From positions 1-64,000 of the forward strand of contig JBEGVN010000014.1 of assembly GCA_041178325.1 (NCBI GenBank): 64,000 nt of DNA, written 5' to 3'. Shown here in pieces: positions 49,523-59,293 of the stretch; the first letter of the stretch is position 1; every line of letters begins with the position of its first letter. The translations under genes were made by a program, and so were the position numbers. A model generated the notes under the pieces. It had not been told where the DNA came from, did no database searches, and saw only the letters and a list, made by a program, of their open reading frames with translations. The DNA is from UBA6136 sp041178325 (GTDB lineage: Bacteria; Pseudomonadota; Gammaproteobacteria; Methylococcales; Methylococcaceae).

Positions 49523-50005
49523 ATGCTTGTGAATGCCATTCAAGATGCTTTGTCCTGGCTCAAGATTGTCGGTCGCGATGCACTTCGCCGCAAGACCGTC
49601 AGGTCGCTGCTGATTGTTATCGGCGTGGTTGTTACGAGCAGCGGTTTCATTCTCGCGCTAGTGGATCCTGGAATCCATTCTCCCCTGGCGGGCATCTGGT
49701 ATTCCCTGGTTACGCTCGCGCATGTCGGCTACGGGGATATTGTTGCAACCTCTTTCATCGGCCGCGTTATTTCAGCTCTGCTGATTCTCTTTGGCATAGG
49801 TCTTTTTGCTTTGGCTGCCGGCATCTTTGCTTCTATCCTGGTGGTCCATGACCTTCGGGGCGAATCACATGAAGAAGGCCTGCTCGAGGAGGATCACGAA
49901 ACGGCGGAACGCAAGATTCTTCTGGAACTCAGGTCCCTTAACCAGAAGATTGCAGGATTGGAAGCACAGCTGGGCAACGCCTCACGACGAACAGCCAAGA
50001 AATAG
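49523..50005 (+). CDS. Two-TM potassium-channel-like protein
   Basis: 160 aa; ATG 49523 follows AGGGAG by five bases and is preferred to a TTG seven codons earlier. TM1 (LLIVIGVVVTSSGFILALV), pore loop (SPLAGIWYSLVTLAHVGYGDIV), TM2 (FIGRVISALLILFGIGLFALA), then a cytoplasmic coiled coil (AERKILLELRSLNQKIAGLE). The layout is that of Ion_trans_2/KcsA-type channels. The filter reads H-V-G-Y-G-D where the Thr before VGYGD is nearly invariant; the His at that position is unusual. Its stop abuts the stop of the opposing gene with no gap. Confidence 0.85.
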   Translation: MLVNAIQDALSWLKIVGRDALRRKTVRSLLIVIGVVVTSSGFILALVDPGIHSPLAGIWYSLVTLAHVGYGDIVATSFIGRVISALLILFGIGLFALAAGIFASILVVHDLRGESHEEGLLEEDHETAERKILLELRSLNQKIAGLEAQLGNASRRTAKK

Positions 50006-50590
50006 TTACCGAGGTGGCAGCGGAAGATTCTCTTGTCTTCCGTTGGTGTTGGTCTTGGAAGGGGGCAGTGGTATGCCTGTATTCGATGGTGGCAACGGAA
50101 TACCGTTCGTCTCTGAAGCACCCGTAATCTCGCGAGGTGTTTGTGAAGAAGGGCGCGCAATCACACCTTGGACCGGGACTTGGTGACCGTGGCCATACAT
50201 GCACTGGATGTAAGCATGATCGTAGCGTTGCTGGGCGGCATAACCTGCCTGATAACCCATTCCTGTGCCGATGGCGCTGCCGCCGATAAGGCCCGCACCC
50301 GCGCCAACGGCGGCGCCATATCCCCCTCCGATTGCGGCCCCTGAAGCCGCCCCCACTGCTGTTCCAACGACGGCTGCACCGGCCCCTGTCTCGACTGCGC
50401 TCGCCTGTGGTGTCGCCCCTGCCACCTGGGCCAGGGCATATTGACGGCAGAACCCATCATCCCGTGTAAAACGCGAAAAGTCCTGATGGGCTCCCGGAAG
50501 GACCAGGACGCTTGGACCGGTTGGAACGCCGCTGCAGCCGGACATCATCAAGCCTAAAGGGAGCAGCAAGGCAGTCTTTTTTTTCATCAT
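50006..50590 (-). CDS. Glycine-zipper envelope lipoprotein
   Basis: 194 aa from ATG 50590, which overlaps the preceding stop (ATGA). Lipobox LMMSGC with Cys19 or so, then a Gly/Ala-rich zipper (AAVVGTAVGAASGAAIGGGYGAAVGAGAG in parts) and the motif QRYDHAYIQCMYGHGHQVP typical of glycine-zipper lipoproteins of proteobacteria. The C-terminus has a repeated GIPLPPS. Outer-membrane associated. Coupled to the Gly/Tyr-rich gene upstream. Confidence 0.82.
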   Translation of the reverse strand: MMKKKTALLLPLGLMMSGCSGVPTGPSVLVLPGAHQDFSRFTRDDGFCRQYALAQVAGATPQASAVETGAGAAVVGTAVGAASGAAIGGGYGAAVGAGAGLIGGSAIGTGMGYQAGYAAQQRYDHAYIQCMYGHGHQVPVQGVIARPSSQTPREITGASETNGIPLPPSNTGIPLPPSKTNTNGRQENLPLPPR

Positions 50591-51252
50591 TGCGATTTTT
50601 GTTGGCCAATCTCGGGTGTGACCTTTTCCCATGCTGTATCACAATGACGGACATAGGGGTAATACCCTTCGGGGGTATGGCATAAATACCAGCTGCCTTC
50701 CGTCTGTCCTTCGGGTGTCTGTGGAATCTCGGTCCAGCCGGAGGGACATAGCTTGACCGTCGGGTAGTAGCCATTGCTTTGAGGGCAAAAATGCCAGACC
50801 TTGGGGTATTGCCGAGTGGCCAATTCCTGAGGATTCCCCTCGGTTGGGTTCCCGGCGAGGGAAGGGTCCGAGTAGTAGGTTGAGGGTATGACCTCTTGAA
50901 CTGCGGTATACCCATAATTCATGCCGTACCCGTACCATGGATAGCCCAGTCCGAAGCCGGGGACATAGCCGTAGGCGAAACCGGGATAGCCCACACCAAA
51001 GCCGACACCGTAGCCGTAGTAGGGCCATCCCCAGCCCCAGCCACCGCCCCAGTAGCCGCCACGCCAGCCGTAACCTCCCCAGTAGCCATGGTGACCACCC
51101 CAGCCTTGATGATGGCCCCAGCCGGGATGCCCGCCCCCCCAGTGCCCACCATGTCCGTAGCCTCCGTGTCCGCCACGTGCGAAAGCCGCGGTCGGAATCA
51201 GCAGCAGGAGGCAAAGAACCGACAGGAATGCAGGCGATATCGATGTTTGCAT
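50587..51252 (-). CDS. Gly/Tyr/Trp/His-rich secreted protein with paired Cys repeat
   Basis: 221 aa. Signal peptide ending AAFA-R. Residues about 27-110 are a low-complexity GHGG/GYWGG/YGYG region; the C-terminal part has two similar modules: VWHFCPQSNGYYPTVKLCP and WYLCHTPEGYYPYVRHC, each with a Cys pair around a YYP core and each followed by W..(I/V)P-type ends. That module recurs in many secreted proteins of unknown role. Nine bases after the Bfd-like gene; overlaps the zipper lipoprotein. Likely cell-surface protein. Confidence 0.8.
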   Translation of the reverse strand: MQTSISPAFLSVLCLLLLIPTAAFARGGHGGYGHGGHWGGGHPGWGHHQGWGGHHGYWGGYGWRGGYWGGGWGWGWPYYGYGVGFGVGYPGFAYGYVPGFGLGYPWYGYGMNYGYTAVQEVIPSTYYSDPSLAGNPTEGNPQELATRQYPKVWHFCPQSNGYYPTVKLCPSGWTEIPQTPEGQTEGSWYLCHTPEGYYPYVRHCDTAWEKVTPEIGQQKSQ

Positions 51253-51261
51253 GCGATTACA

Positions 51262-51480
51262 TTACGTCTCGGATGAGGAAGTTCGGGCTGCGGCTGCTTC
51301 CGCATGGAAGCCTTCGATGATTTCGGCAACGTCACTCTCACAGCCCGCACAGCCCGAACAAACGCCCGTTGCATCGGAGAGGGCTTCAAGTGTCGTCAGT
51401 CCATCGCTGAATCGTTGCCGAAGTTTGGAAAGTCGAGTTCCGCTACACGGGCAAACGATGTCATTTTCCAGAAAGTCCAT
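51262..51480 (-). CDS. Bfd-like [2Fe-2S] ferredoxin
   Basis: 72 aa. Cys10-Pro-Cys12 and Cys41-Ser-Gly-Cys44 give the CxC...CxxC ligand set of the BFD-like [2Fe-2S] domain, with an extra Cys47 (CAGC). The helical part LTTLEALSDATGVCSGCAGC fits the fold. Bfd reduces bacterioferritin to release iron, but no bacterioferritin gene is near; other members serve in nitrite reductase or as stand-alone redox proteins. Short gaps (51 and 9 bases) to its neighbours. Confidence 0.85.
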   Translation of the reverse strand: MDFLENDIVCPCSGTRLSKLRQRFSDGLTTLEALSDATGVCSGCAGCESDVAEIIEGFHAEAAAARTSSSET

Positions 51481-51531
51481 GGCGATATTGAGAGAGGTAT
51501 TGTCAGGATTTAAGCATCGACCAGTCAGGGT

Positions 51532-54500
51532 TCAATCACTGAAATATTCAACGCGAATGGGAACCGGACTTTTATCACTCTGGAATTCGGCTTGTCGCAA
51601 GTAAATCGAGCCATCGTCGATATCGTAATCATGAACCAGGCGGTCGCGTATGGATTCTGCACGATCTTCAGCAAGGTCGAGCAGAAGATCGGGGCTGGTC
51701 CGCCACTCTTCAAGTGCATGTTGCCAGGCCCTATCAAAGGCAGGGGAGTCAGTTCTGTCCTCTTTTTCTTCGAGCGGCATCATTTCTTGCTTGTCGGGAT
51801 GATGTTCCATGAAATACCGGGTGAATTGGCGCCGGATATCCTGTTCCGACAACTGGAGATCTTCCCGTGAAATGACCGGTTTGCCGGCCAGTCGCATGTC
51901 ATGGACATAAGCTTCCTTGAGTTCAAGCTTCAGTGCGTCATCGGCGAGCGCCATGCCATCGGTCTTTGGATTGGCACTGGGCGTGATTTCAATGACGCCG
52001 CCGTCCTGATCCTTGAAGACGTCAATGACGCGTGCAAGGTTGCTCATGAACTTGGGATTGACCTCTCTTTGTCCAGGTTCAAAGGGAATCGACTTCTCTT
52101 CATGGGTGGTTGGAATCAGATCCTGAACCAGAGTTGCCGGAGTAGTGAATACCTTGCCAAAGAACTGGACCAGAGCTTCAGCATACAGAGTCCCAAGTTC
52201 ATAGCTCGGGTTCTCGAGATCCCCGTAAATGGGAAGGTCGATGTCGAGGTTTCCCCGATTGTCTTTCAGCATCCAAAGGGCAAGGTCAACCAGAAGATGA
52301 TGCGCATCTTCAATCTTTTCACCCAGTGTCAGTCGGTCAATGACCGCTCGGTTCTCCACTTCAATAGTCGATTGATGGATCTGATAGTGAAGATCAAGAT
52401 TCAGCTTGCCCCGGTTTACCCGATAGCCAGAGAAACGGCCTGCGTACTGCGGGAAGCTGGTCATGTTGAGACCGGTGAAGTCGAGGAGAAGATCGGTGTG
52501 ATCCTGGTAATCCATGGGTTCCAGATCGCCGGATAGCCTGACTGGCGAGTTGCGGTTGATCTTCCCTGAAAGACTGACCTCGGCTTTGCCATCATGACGT
52601 GACGTAAGCCCTCGAAGGGTGCCGCTCAACTCCCTGACGGACGTTGATAGCTGAGGCTTGAAACCAAGATCACTGTAATCCACCCGACTGCCATGAAAAC
52701 GCACCAGCCCAATGGCTGCATGGGGAGGCTCATGGTAGGGAGAGGGATCAAAATGCATGGCTTTGATTTCCGTCGGGACGATGGCCGGATCTTCAATTCG
52801 GAAGAGTTCGGCCAGATTGAGGTGGTGATCTGCCTTGAGGACCAAATGCAGATAGGCCTCCTCGAAGTCCATGACGCGGGTAAAAAATCGTTTCGGATCA
52901 CTGCTGATGGCCACATCATCCAGAGTGAGCTTCTTGACACTGATGATGTTTCGACCTGAGATCGGATCCCGCGTTTCTAGTTCATCGATATGGCCGTCGC
53001 CTTCAAATTCGAAGTGATGATGCTCACCTGGAATGATCCGAAGTTCCCCGGTGAAATTGGCATAGCCGCGCTTGAGGGCCAAGCGGCTTACGGCGTTCCA
53101 GTAGGGCGCAAGAATCGGCAGACGAAATCGTTGAAGGTCAATCCGAAAGACAGCGCTCAGAGGGCTGCGTGCCATTCGACCGGAAATAGCAACACTGCCG
53201 CGTGATCCGATACGGGCGTTCGCAATGATGTCCGTATCATCATGGGCCCGGCTATCCAGGTCATCGGCACTGACATTGAGATCCTTGAAATTGACTTGTG
53301 TCGGAGGTGTTGTCCCAAGATCCGTGAGATGGGCCCCGGAATGGGTGAGGGAGATGGCCTCGATCTCATAGGTCCAATGTTTTTTAGGGGCGGAAGAGGC
53401 ACCCGATGTTCCCTGTTTTCCAAGACCCAAAGTCAGTCCTTTGAGCTCAAAGTGATTATCAGGATGGACGATCCAGTCCATTTTTGCACCCTCGACATGG
53501 ACCTGATTGGCCCACCAATGGGTGCGGAGTGCATCGCTGTGATAGCCGTAAAGATTCAGTTCGTGGACCGCAATGGCAGGATGGCCGTCTTCCTTCACTT
53601 CCCCCTGACGACCGGTCAAACGTTTCATGTGTAATCGTTTGGTCAGGGTTTCAAAGTGGGCCTCCTCCGCATCAAGTTGTTCCATCGTGACTGCGGCCAT
53701 CCTGGAATGATCGAGATGGGTGTGCTTTACACTGATGTCGTGATTCAACCGATCCCATTCGATTCCTTCGGCCCTGCCGCCAAGGGTTGTAAAAGTCTTG
53801 GTATGACTCTCCCCAAATGTGAGCTGTTCGAGTGCAATGCAATCATCCGATAGGGTGAGTCTGATGTTGAGGGCCTTGATATCGGTCAGGGTGCCAAACG
53901 CGCCGGAAAGTTCTTTTCCATGCCCCAGGGCCGCTGTCACCGTCCGCTCATGGGGATCAAAAACCACATCATCGATGTGTATCATCGGCGCATTCATGCG
54001 AGGACCACTGATGCCATGAATGATGAGGTTGTCCAGACGGAATAGGTCATCCTCCCCTCGGGGGTGAAGCCCTTCGAGGATCAATTCGGCAACCTGCGTC
54101 TCGACGTAACTGAGCCCTGTGATCTGAATCGGATCAATGTCGTGGACTTTTGCCGTGTATTCACTGTCATAGGCGGGCGCGATAAGACGCTTGAGGTGCG
54201 CCTTGGGCGATGAAAGATCCAGGATTTCGATGGCTTCTGCGCGATAGTGATGCCGAGCTGGCTCTGCAGATAGGTGGCGACCGCTCAGCAAGGCCATGGT
54301 GAACTCGGTGGAGATTTCAGTCTGATGCCGCAGGCGAACCTCAGTTGCCTTGAAATGCTCAAGTGCTAACCGTGTGGGTTTGGTCATCCCCGGTTCAAAC
54401 GCCATTTTGATGTGACCTGTGAATACCCCGGAAAGAGGCTGCCAGGGCAGCGTGCTCGGATAAAGATCCTTCCAGGCGGCCAACTGGGCATCCTCAAGAT

Positions 54501-55128
54501 TCAAAGCAAGTTCTAGGGGGCTTGTGGCATCGTCGCGGTGAACCTGAAGACCATAGGATCCGTCTGAAGGATGTTGCCATCGAAGGTCGAGGTTCAATTC
54601 GCCTTTTCGGGGCCCACGTTCGAAGTGTCCCTTGATCGCATCCAGTTCGACCAGCACCTTGCCGGCATCGAGTTCATGGATGACGCGCACATTCCCACCC
54701 GTAAAGCTTACTTTTCGTGGCAGGGGAAAAGAATGCTGCGGCGAATTCTCCGGGGGTAATACGATTTTCCCCAAACGATAGCGACCATCAGCACCCTGCG
54801 TCATCCGAATGGAGGGCTTGACCAGTTCAACCCGGTACCGAGGTGCCCACCAGTGTTCATCACTCTGGCCTTCATAGTGAACCTCGAGGCTTTCAGCGGA
54901 TAGCGCAGTGCCAAGGTCATCACGCAGTCGAATCTTATAGATGATTGCCGCGTGGCGAAGGGGGTCGATGTGCCAGTGATCAAGATGGGCCGAAACACCC
55001 ATGATATTTCCTACCGACCTTAGGATGAATTGCTCGCTTGCAATGGAGATACGGCTCCACAGCATCACGGCGGTGATAAGGCCGATGATGATGACACCAA
55101 CGAAATGCCATCTTTTCAGTGACCTCAC
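51532..55128 (-). CDS. DUF748 / AsmA-like envelope protein
   Basis: 1198 aa. One N-terminal TM helix (VGVIIIGLITAVMLW) and then a very long beta-rich periplasmic part with repeated short strands, the pattern of AsmA-like lipid-bridging proteins; the C-terminal third carries the DUF748 region (VNRGKLNLDLHYQIH, DLALWMLKDNRGNLDIDLPI, GDLENPSYELG, EPGQREVNPKFMSNLARV). Probably handles lipids or envelope assembly between the membranes. Start overlaps the Rieske-gene stop by four bases, so it is probably translated with it. Confidence 0.88.
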   Translation of the reverse strand: MRSLKRWHFVGVIIIGLITAVMLWSRISIASEQFILRSVGNIMGVSAHLDHWHIDPLRHAAIIYKIRLRDDLGTALSAESLEVHYEGQSDEHWWAPRYRVELVKPSIRMTQGADGRYRLGKIVLPPENSPQHSFPLPRKVSFTGGNVRVIHELDAGKVLVELDAIKGHFERGPRKGELNLDLRWQHPSDGSYGLQVHRDDATSPLELALNLEDAQLAAWKDLYPSTLPWQPLSGVFTGHIKMAFEPGMTKPTRLALEHFKATEVRLRHQTEISTEFTMALLSGRHLSAEPARHHYRAEAIEILDLSSPKAHLKRLIAPAYDSEYTAKVHDIDPIQITGLSYVETQVAELILEGLHPRGEDDLFRLDNLIIHGISGPRMNAPMIHIDDVVFDPHERTVTAALGHGKELSGAFGTLTDIKALNIRLTLSDDCIALEQLTFGESHTKTFTTLGGRAEGIEWDRLNHDISVKHTHLDHSRMAAVTMEQLDAEEAHFETLTKRLHMKRLTGRQGEVKEDGHPAIAVHELNLYGYHSDALRTHWWANQVHVEGAKMDWIVHPDNHFELKGLTLGLGKQGTSGASSAPKKHWTYEIEAISLTHSGAHLTDLGTTPPTQVNFKDLNVSADDLDSRAHDDTDIIANARIGSRGSVAISGRMARSPLSAVFRIDLQRFRLPILAPYWNAVSRLALKRGYANFTGELRIIPGEHHHFEFEGDGHIDELETRDPISGRNIISVKKLTLDDVAISSDPKRFFTRVMDFEEAYLHLVLKADHHLNLAELFRIEDPAIVPTEIKAMHFDPSPYHEPPHAAIGLVRFHGSRVDYSDLGFKPQLSTSVRELSGTLRGLTSRHDGKAEVSLSGKINRNSPVRLSGDLEPMDYQDHTDLLLDFTGLNMTSFPQYAGRFSGYRVNRGKLNLDLHYQIHQSTIEVENRAVIDRLTLGEKIEDAHHLLVDLALWMLKDNRGNLDIDLPIYGDLENPSYELGTLYAEALVQFFGKVFTTPATLVQDLIPTTHEEKSIPFEPGQREVNPKFMSNLARVIDVFKDQDGGVIEITPSANPKTDGMALADDALKLELKEAYVHDMRLAGKPVISREDLQLSEQDIRRQFTRYFMEHHPDKQEMMPLEEKEDRTDSPAFDRAWQHALEEWRTSPDLLLDLAEDRAESIRDRLVHDYDIDDGSIYLRQAEFQSDKSPVPIRVEYFSD

Positions 55129-56120
55129 GGTTTGCCCCCTTCGGTCGATGCTTCAAGGCGACGCCGCCACATTTTTCGGAATTGAACGATCGCGCGATCC
55201 GATGCAATGAGAATGTCCTCATGCGCATCGAGACTGCTTGGGGGAAGGATGGAGCGCACAACCCTCTCGTCTTCCCGGAGGATCCATCGATTGCTGATGG
55301 CGAGAAGGTGGCTGTAAAGGGCACCCAGAAAGGGTATGCGCACCTGATGGCAAGAGCGGATGTAAAACCGCGTTTTTCGGGGATTGACGGGAACGAACGC
55401 TACAAGAAGCCTGAGCTTTGGATGAATGCGCAATTGCCAGAGGCCTGGAAAGCGGTATTCGAGGTTGGGCGCCTGTCTTTCTGCAAGATCTTTCAACATA
55501 TCAAGGGTTTTGGGAGGGTGGCCATCCTCTTTCCGATTGGTGACCCAGACCCGGATGGCCTCCGCATCGGACTCTACATAAGGTCCATCCACCCGGGTTC
55601 GCCCGCCCGCCCCAATGCTGTTGCGATGGACGAAGGGAAGATGTGCCACATCCAGTTGATTTTCAATGGCTCGGGTCATGTGGACGTCCCAGTCACTTGA
55701 AATGTCGGATCCGCGCCACCTCTGATCCATGTCATTGAAGAGGGGTACCGGCGTTTCGTCAGGCGATGCATTGCCCCACCAGCCCCAAATCCAGCCCTGA
55801 ACCTCCCTGAGCGGAATCGTTCTGAGCTTGAGCTTTGAGGCGATCTTGCCGCTTGGGCCCAAGGCCGGAATATGGGTGCAGTCCCCTTGCTCATTGAAGC
55901 AAAAGCCGTGGAAAGGGCATTGGACTTGACCATTACGGATCGATCCACTGGAGAGGGAGGCCCCAAGATGTGGGCAGCGATCGCTCGTCATCAACAAAGT
56001 GCCATCCGGCAGGCGACAGACCATCCAGATCTCTCCGAATCGCTCAAAGCGTTGTGGCCTCTTCGTGATTTCGCGGGTCAGAAAAAGGGGGTACCAAAGA
56101 TTCCGGGGAAATTCGCTCAT
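55125..56120 (-). CDS. Rieske non-heme iron oxygenase
   Basis: 331 aa from ATG 56120 (MSEFPRNLWYPLFL). Rieske site CPHLGASL...CPFHGFCF (residues about 47-68; C-x-H / C-x2-H). The catalytic-domain iron motif NQLDVAHLPFVHRN (two His, Asp) follows near residue 160. The layout resembles pheophorbide-oxygenase/vanillate-demethylase-like enzymes. Needs a reductase not encoded here. Substrate unknown. It sits 37 bases after the RND pump gene and is coupled to the DUF748 gene, an unusual place for an oxygenase. Confidence 0.9.
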   Translation of the reverse strand: MSEFPRNLWYPLFLTREITKRPQRFERFGEIWMVCRLPDGTLLMTSDRCPHLGASLSSGSIRNGQVQCPFHGFCFNEQGDCTHIPALGPSGKIASKLKLRTIPLREVQGWIWGWWGNASPDETPVPLFNDMDQRWRGSDISSDWDVHMTRAIENQLDVAHLPFVHRNSIGAGGRTRVDGPYVESDAEAIRVWVTNRKEDGHPPKTLDMLKDLAERQAPNLEYRFPGLWQLRIHPKLRLLVAFVPVNPRKTRFYIRSCHQVRIPFLGALYSHLLAISNRWILREDERVVRSILPPSSLDAHEDILIASDRAIVQFRKMWRRRLEASTEGGKP

Positions 56121-56157
56121 GGGCAATGGAGTTCGCCGTGGGATGTCTGTTTTTGAC

Positions 56158-59100
56158 CTAACGCGTGGCGACGGCCTCACGCCAGTGCGCTATTTTTAAC
56201 CGGAATCGCTCCATGGCGAGATAGACCACCGGCGTACTGTACAGGGTAATGATCTGACTCAGAAGCAGGCCGCCGATGATACTGATTCCAAGCGGTTGCC
56301 GAATCTCAAATCCGGGACCGCGACCGAATGCCAGCGGAATGGCACCGAAGATGGCTGCAAGCGTGGTCATCATGATGGGTCGAAAGCGCAAAAGACACGC
56401 CTGGATGATCGCCTCCTTGGGGTCGAGTCCTTCATGCTGCTCAAGATGAAGTGCAAAATCGATCATCATGATCGCGTTTTTCTTGACGATCCCGATCAGC
56501 AGAATGATGCCAATGAGGCCGATGACGTTGAGTTCGATCTTGAACATCATCAATCCCAAAAGGGCGCCGACACCGGCAGAGGGGATCGTTGAGAGAATGG
56601 TGATGGGATGCAGGGTATTCTCGTACAGCATGCCGAGAACGATGTAGACGGAGATGAGCGCTGCCAGAACCAGATAGGGCTGACTTTTGAGAGACGACTG
56701 AAATGCGAGTGCGGCGCCCTGGAACTTTCCCTTGATCCCGTCAGGGAGATCGATGCGGGCTTCGACAGCCTTGATGTCCTTGATGGCGTCGCTCAACGAA
56801 TACCCGGGTATCAGATTGAAGGAATAGGTGGTGGAGGGAAACTGCTCGCTGTGATTCACCTGAAGGGGAACGTTTTCCAATCGAAATTGCGCCAACTGAC
56901 GTAATGGAATCTGCTTTCCAGTGCGATTGGCAACATAAAGGTTTTCAAGCGCACCGGCGTGTCTTGCGGCATCAAGCGGAACGCTCATGACCACATGGGA
57001 TTGGTTCAGTGGACCGTAGAGGGTTGAGATCTGGCGTTGCCCGAAAGCGTCATAAAGGGTGTCGTCGATCGCCTGAATGGTTACCCCAAGTCGCATGGCG
57101 GTTTCCCGGTCGATTTCAACGATGGCGCTGATCCCTGCATTTTGGTGATCCATGCTGAGATCGGTGATGGCCGGAATCGTCCGGAGTGCATCAAGAACGC
57201 GGGGAGACCAATCCCGAAGTTCATCGAGGGTGCCGGCTTTAAGGCTGTACTGCCACTGGGTTGCGCTGACTTTTCCTCCGATGCGAAGATCCTGAGGCGG
57301 CTGGAGAAAAAGCTGGCCGCCCGGCACCTTGAGCATTTTGCCTCGAAGTCGCGCGATGACGCCGTCTGCGGAGATCTTTCGCTCTTCAAGCGGCTTTAAG
57401 GCCCCAAATACGCGTGCGGTATTGACAGCGCTGCCGCCGCCGGGGCCTGATCCACCCGCAAATCCCACAACGACTTGTATCGCAGGGTCGTCACCCATGA
57501 TTCTGATGTACTGGTGAAGCCTCGCAACCATGGCTTGATAAGAGGTTTGTTGATCTGCGATCACCTGGCCCATCAGGCGGCCCGTATCCTGCTGCGGAAA
57601 AAAGCCCTTGGGTATGGTCTTGTAGAGATAGCCTGTTGCAAAGACAGTGAGCGAGGTGATCAGAAGCATCAGGATTTGGTGGTCCACGACCCAGCGAATA
57701 CCGCGGCCATAACCGGACTCGATTCGTTGTTGAAAGGCTTCTGTCAGACGTCTGAATCGACCCTTGTGGCGGACTTCCAGGGATTCAGGGCGCAGAAAGA
57801 GACTGCAGAGCATCGGTGTGGTGATCAGCGAGATCAGCATCGAGATGAGAACGGCAGCGGCCAACGTCACCGAGAATTCTCGAAAGAGCCGGCCGATCAT
57901 GCCTTCCATGAGGAGCAGGGGAAGAAAGACGGCAACCAGCGAAATGCTGATGGAAAGTACCGTGAACCCGATCTCCTGAGAGCCCTTGATTGCAGCAGCA
58001 CGCGCAGACAAGCCGCGTTGAAGATGGCGCGTGATGTTTTCCGTCACCACGATGGCATCGTCCACCACAAATCCTGTCGCAATGGTCAATGCCATCAGGG
58101 TGAGGTTATTGAGGCTGTAGTGAAGGGCGTACATCACGCCATAGGTGCCAAGGATCGATACCGGAATGGCTATGACCGGAATAAGTGTGGTCCTTAAGTT
58201 ACCAAGGAAAAGATAGACCACAAAGACCACGAGCAGGATCGAGACGACGAGGCTGAGCTCGATGTCATGGACAGATGCCCGTATGGTGAGTGTCCGGTCA
58301 ATGACCTTGGTCAGCGACATTCCGGCAGGAATGGAGGCCTGAAGTTCGGGAAGCATCGCGATGACCCGATCTGCAGCTTCGATGATGTTGGCGCCGGGCT
58401 GGCGATTGACGAGAAGTATCACGCAGGGCTGATCACCATTGAACCCAATAGCGCGGGCATCCTCGGCAGCCTCGGTAATGGTTGCAAGATCCCCGAGGCG
58501 CACTGTCGTTCCGTTGGCATTAGCCACGATCAGGTTCTGATACTCCTCGACCTTCACCAGTTGATCGAAGGGGCGGAGGATCCAGGTCAGATCATGGTTT
58601 TCGATGATTCCGACAGGTCTTCGGACGTTCTGACCCTGTATGACTTTTCGAATGTCTTCAAGGCCAAGACCGTAGTTATTGAGATAGGCGGGATCCAGCT
58701 CGATCCTGATGCCAGGCAGCGAGCTCCCCCCGATGACCACCTGACCGACCCCAGGAGTTTGACTGAGTTTTTGTTGCAGGATTGATGAAGCAACGTTGTA
58801 GACCTCGGTCATTCGATAGAGATCGGATGACAGGGCGAGAATGATGACCGGGCTATCCGCCGGATTGACCTTGCGGTAATTGGGTAGCGTCGGAAGGTTC
58901 GGCGGAAGAAAACTGCGCGCGGCGTTGATTGCCGATTGCACATCCCTTGAGGCAGCATCGATATCGCGATCCAGATCAAACTGGAGGACGATTGAGGTGC
59001 TGCCGAGGGTTGAGGTGGAACTCATCTCGGTGACACCGGCAATCCGTCCAAATTGCCGCTCTAGCGGTGTTGCTACGGTGCTGGCAAGGGTTTCCGGACT

Positions 59101-59268
59101 ACCTCCAGGGAGGACGGCATTGACCTGAATGGCGGGAAATTCGATCTGGGGCAGGGGAGCTACCGGCAATCGGGTCATGGCTAAAAGACCCACGAGACCG
59201 ATGGCCAAGGTCAACAGCGTGGTCGCAACCGGACGACGGATGAAAAACGCAGAAGGGTTCAGAGCCAT
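56158..59268 (-). CDS. mdtC: RND efflux transporter (MdtC-like)
   Basis: 1036 aa; ATG 59268 gives the usual MALNPSAFFIRRPVATTLL start. RND hallmarks: GGSPETLASTVATPLERQ, NPADSPV, TGFVVDDAIVVTEN near residue 400 (proton-relay Asp pair), FPQQDTG, and the C-terminal repeat. Twelve TM helices with two periplasmic loops. Inner-membrane pump, together with the MdtB-like paralogue making a hetero-multimeric MdtBC-type transporter. 25 bases after mdtB. Confidence 0.93.
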   Translation of the reverse strand: MALNPSAFFIRRPVATTLLTLAIGLVGLLAMTRLPVAPLPQIEFPAIQVNAVLPGGSPETLASTVATPLERQFGRIAGVTEMSSTSTLGSTSIVLQFDLDRDIDAASRDVQSAINAARSFLPPNLPTLPNYRKVNPADSPVIILALSSDLYRMTEVYNVASSILQQKLSQTPGVGQVVIGGSSLPGIRIELDPAYLNNYGLGLEDIRKVIQGQNVRRPVGIIENHDLTWILRPFDQLVKVEEYQNLIVANANGTTVRLGDLATITEAAEDARAIGFNGDQPCVILLVNRQPGANIIEAADRVIAMLPELQASIPAGMSLTKVIDRTLTIRASVHDIELSLVVSILLVVFVVYLFLGNLRTTLIPVIAIPVSILGTYGVMYALHYSLNNLTLMALTIATGFVVDDAIVVTENITRHLQRGLSARAAAIKGSQEIGFTVLSISISLVAVFLPLLLMEGMIGRLFREFSVTLAAAVLISMLISLITTPMLCSLFLRPESLEVRHKGRFRRLTEAFQQRIESGYGRGIRWVVDHQILMLLITSLTVFATGYLYKTIPKGFFPQQDTGRLMGQVIADQQTSYQAMVARLHQYIRIMGDDPAIQVVVGFAGGSGPGGGSAVNTARVFGALKPLEERKISADGVIARLRGKMLKVPGGQLFLQPPQDLRIGGKVSATQWQYSLKAGTLDELRDWSPRVLDALRTIPAITDLSMDHQNAGISAIVEIDRETAMRLGVTIQAIDDTLYDAFGQRQISTLYGPLNQSHVVMSVPLDAARHAGALENLYVANRTGKQIPLRQLAQFRLENVPLQVNHSEQFPSTTYSFNLIPGYSLSDAIKDIKAVEARIDLPDGIKGKFQGAALAFQSSLKSQPYLVLAALISVYIVLGMLYENTLHPITILSTIPSAGVGALLGLMMFKIELNVIGLIGIILLIGIVKKNAIMMIDFALHLEQHEGLDPKEAIIQACLLRFRPIMMTTLAAIFGAIPLAFGRGPGFEIRQPLGISIIGGLLLSQIITLYSTPVVYLAMERFRLKIAHWREAVATR

Positions 59269-59293
59269 GGCCAAAACACAAGGCAAGAACGTT

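Noticed and set aside
57475..58197. 240-codon plus-strand frame
   Set aside because: Antisense to the MdtC-like RND gene; low-quality composition.
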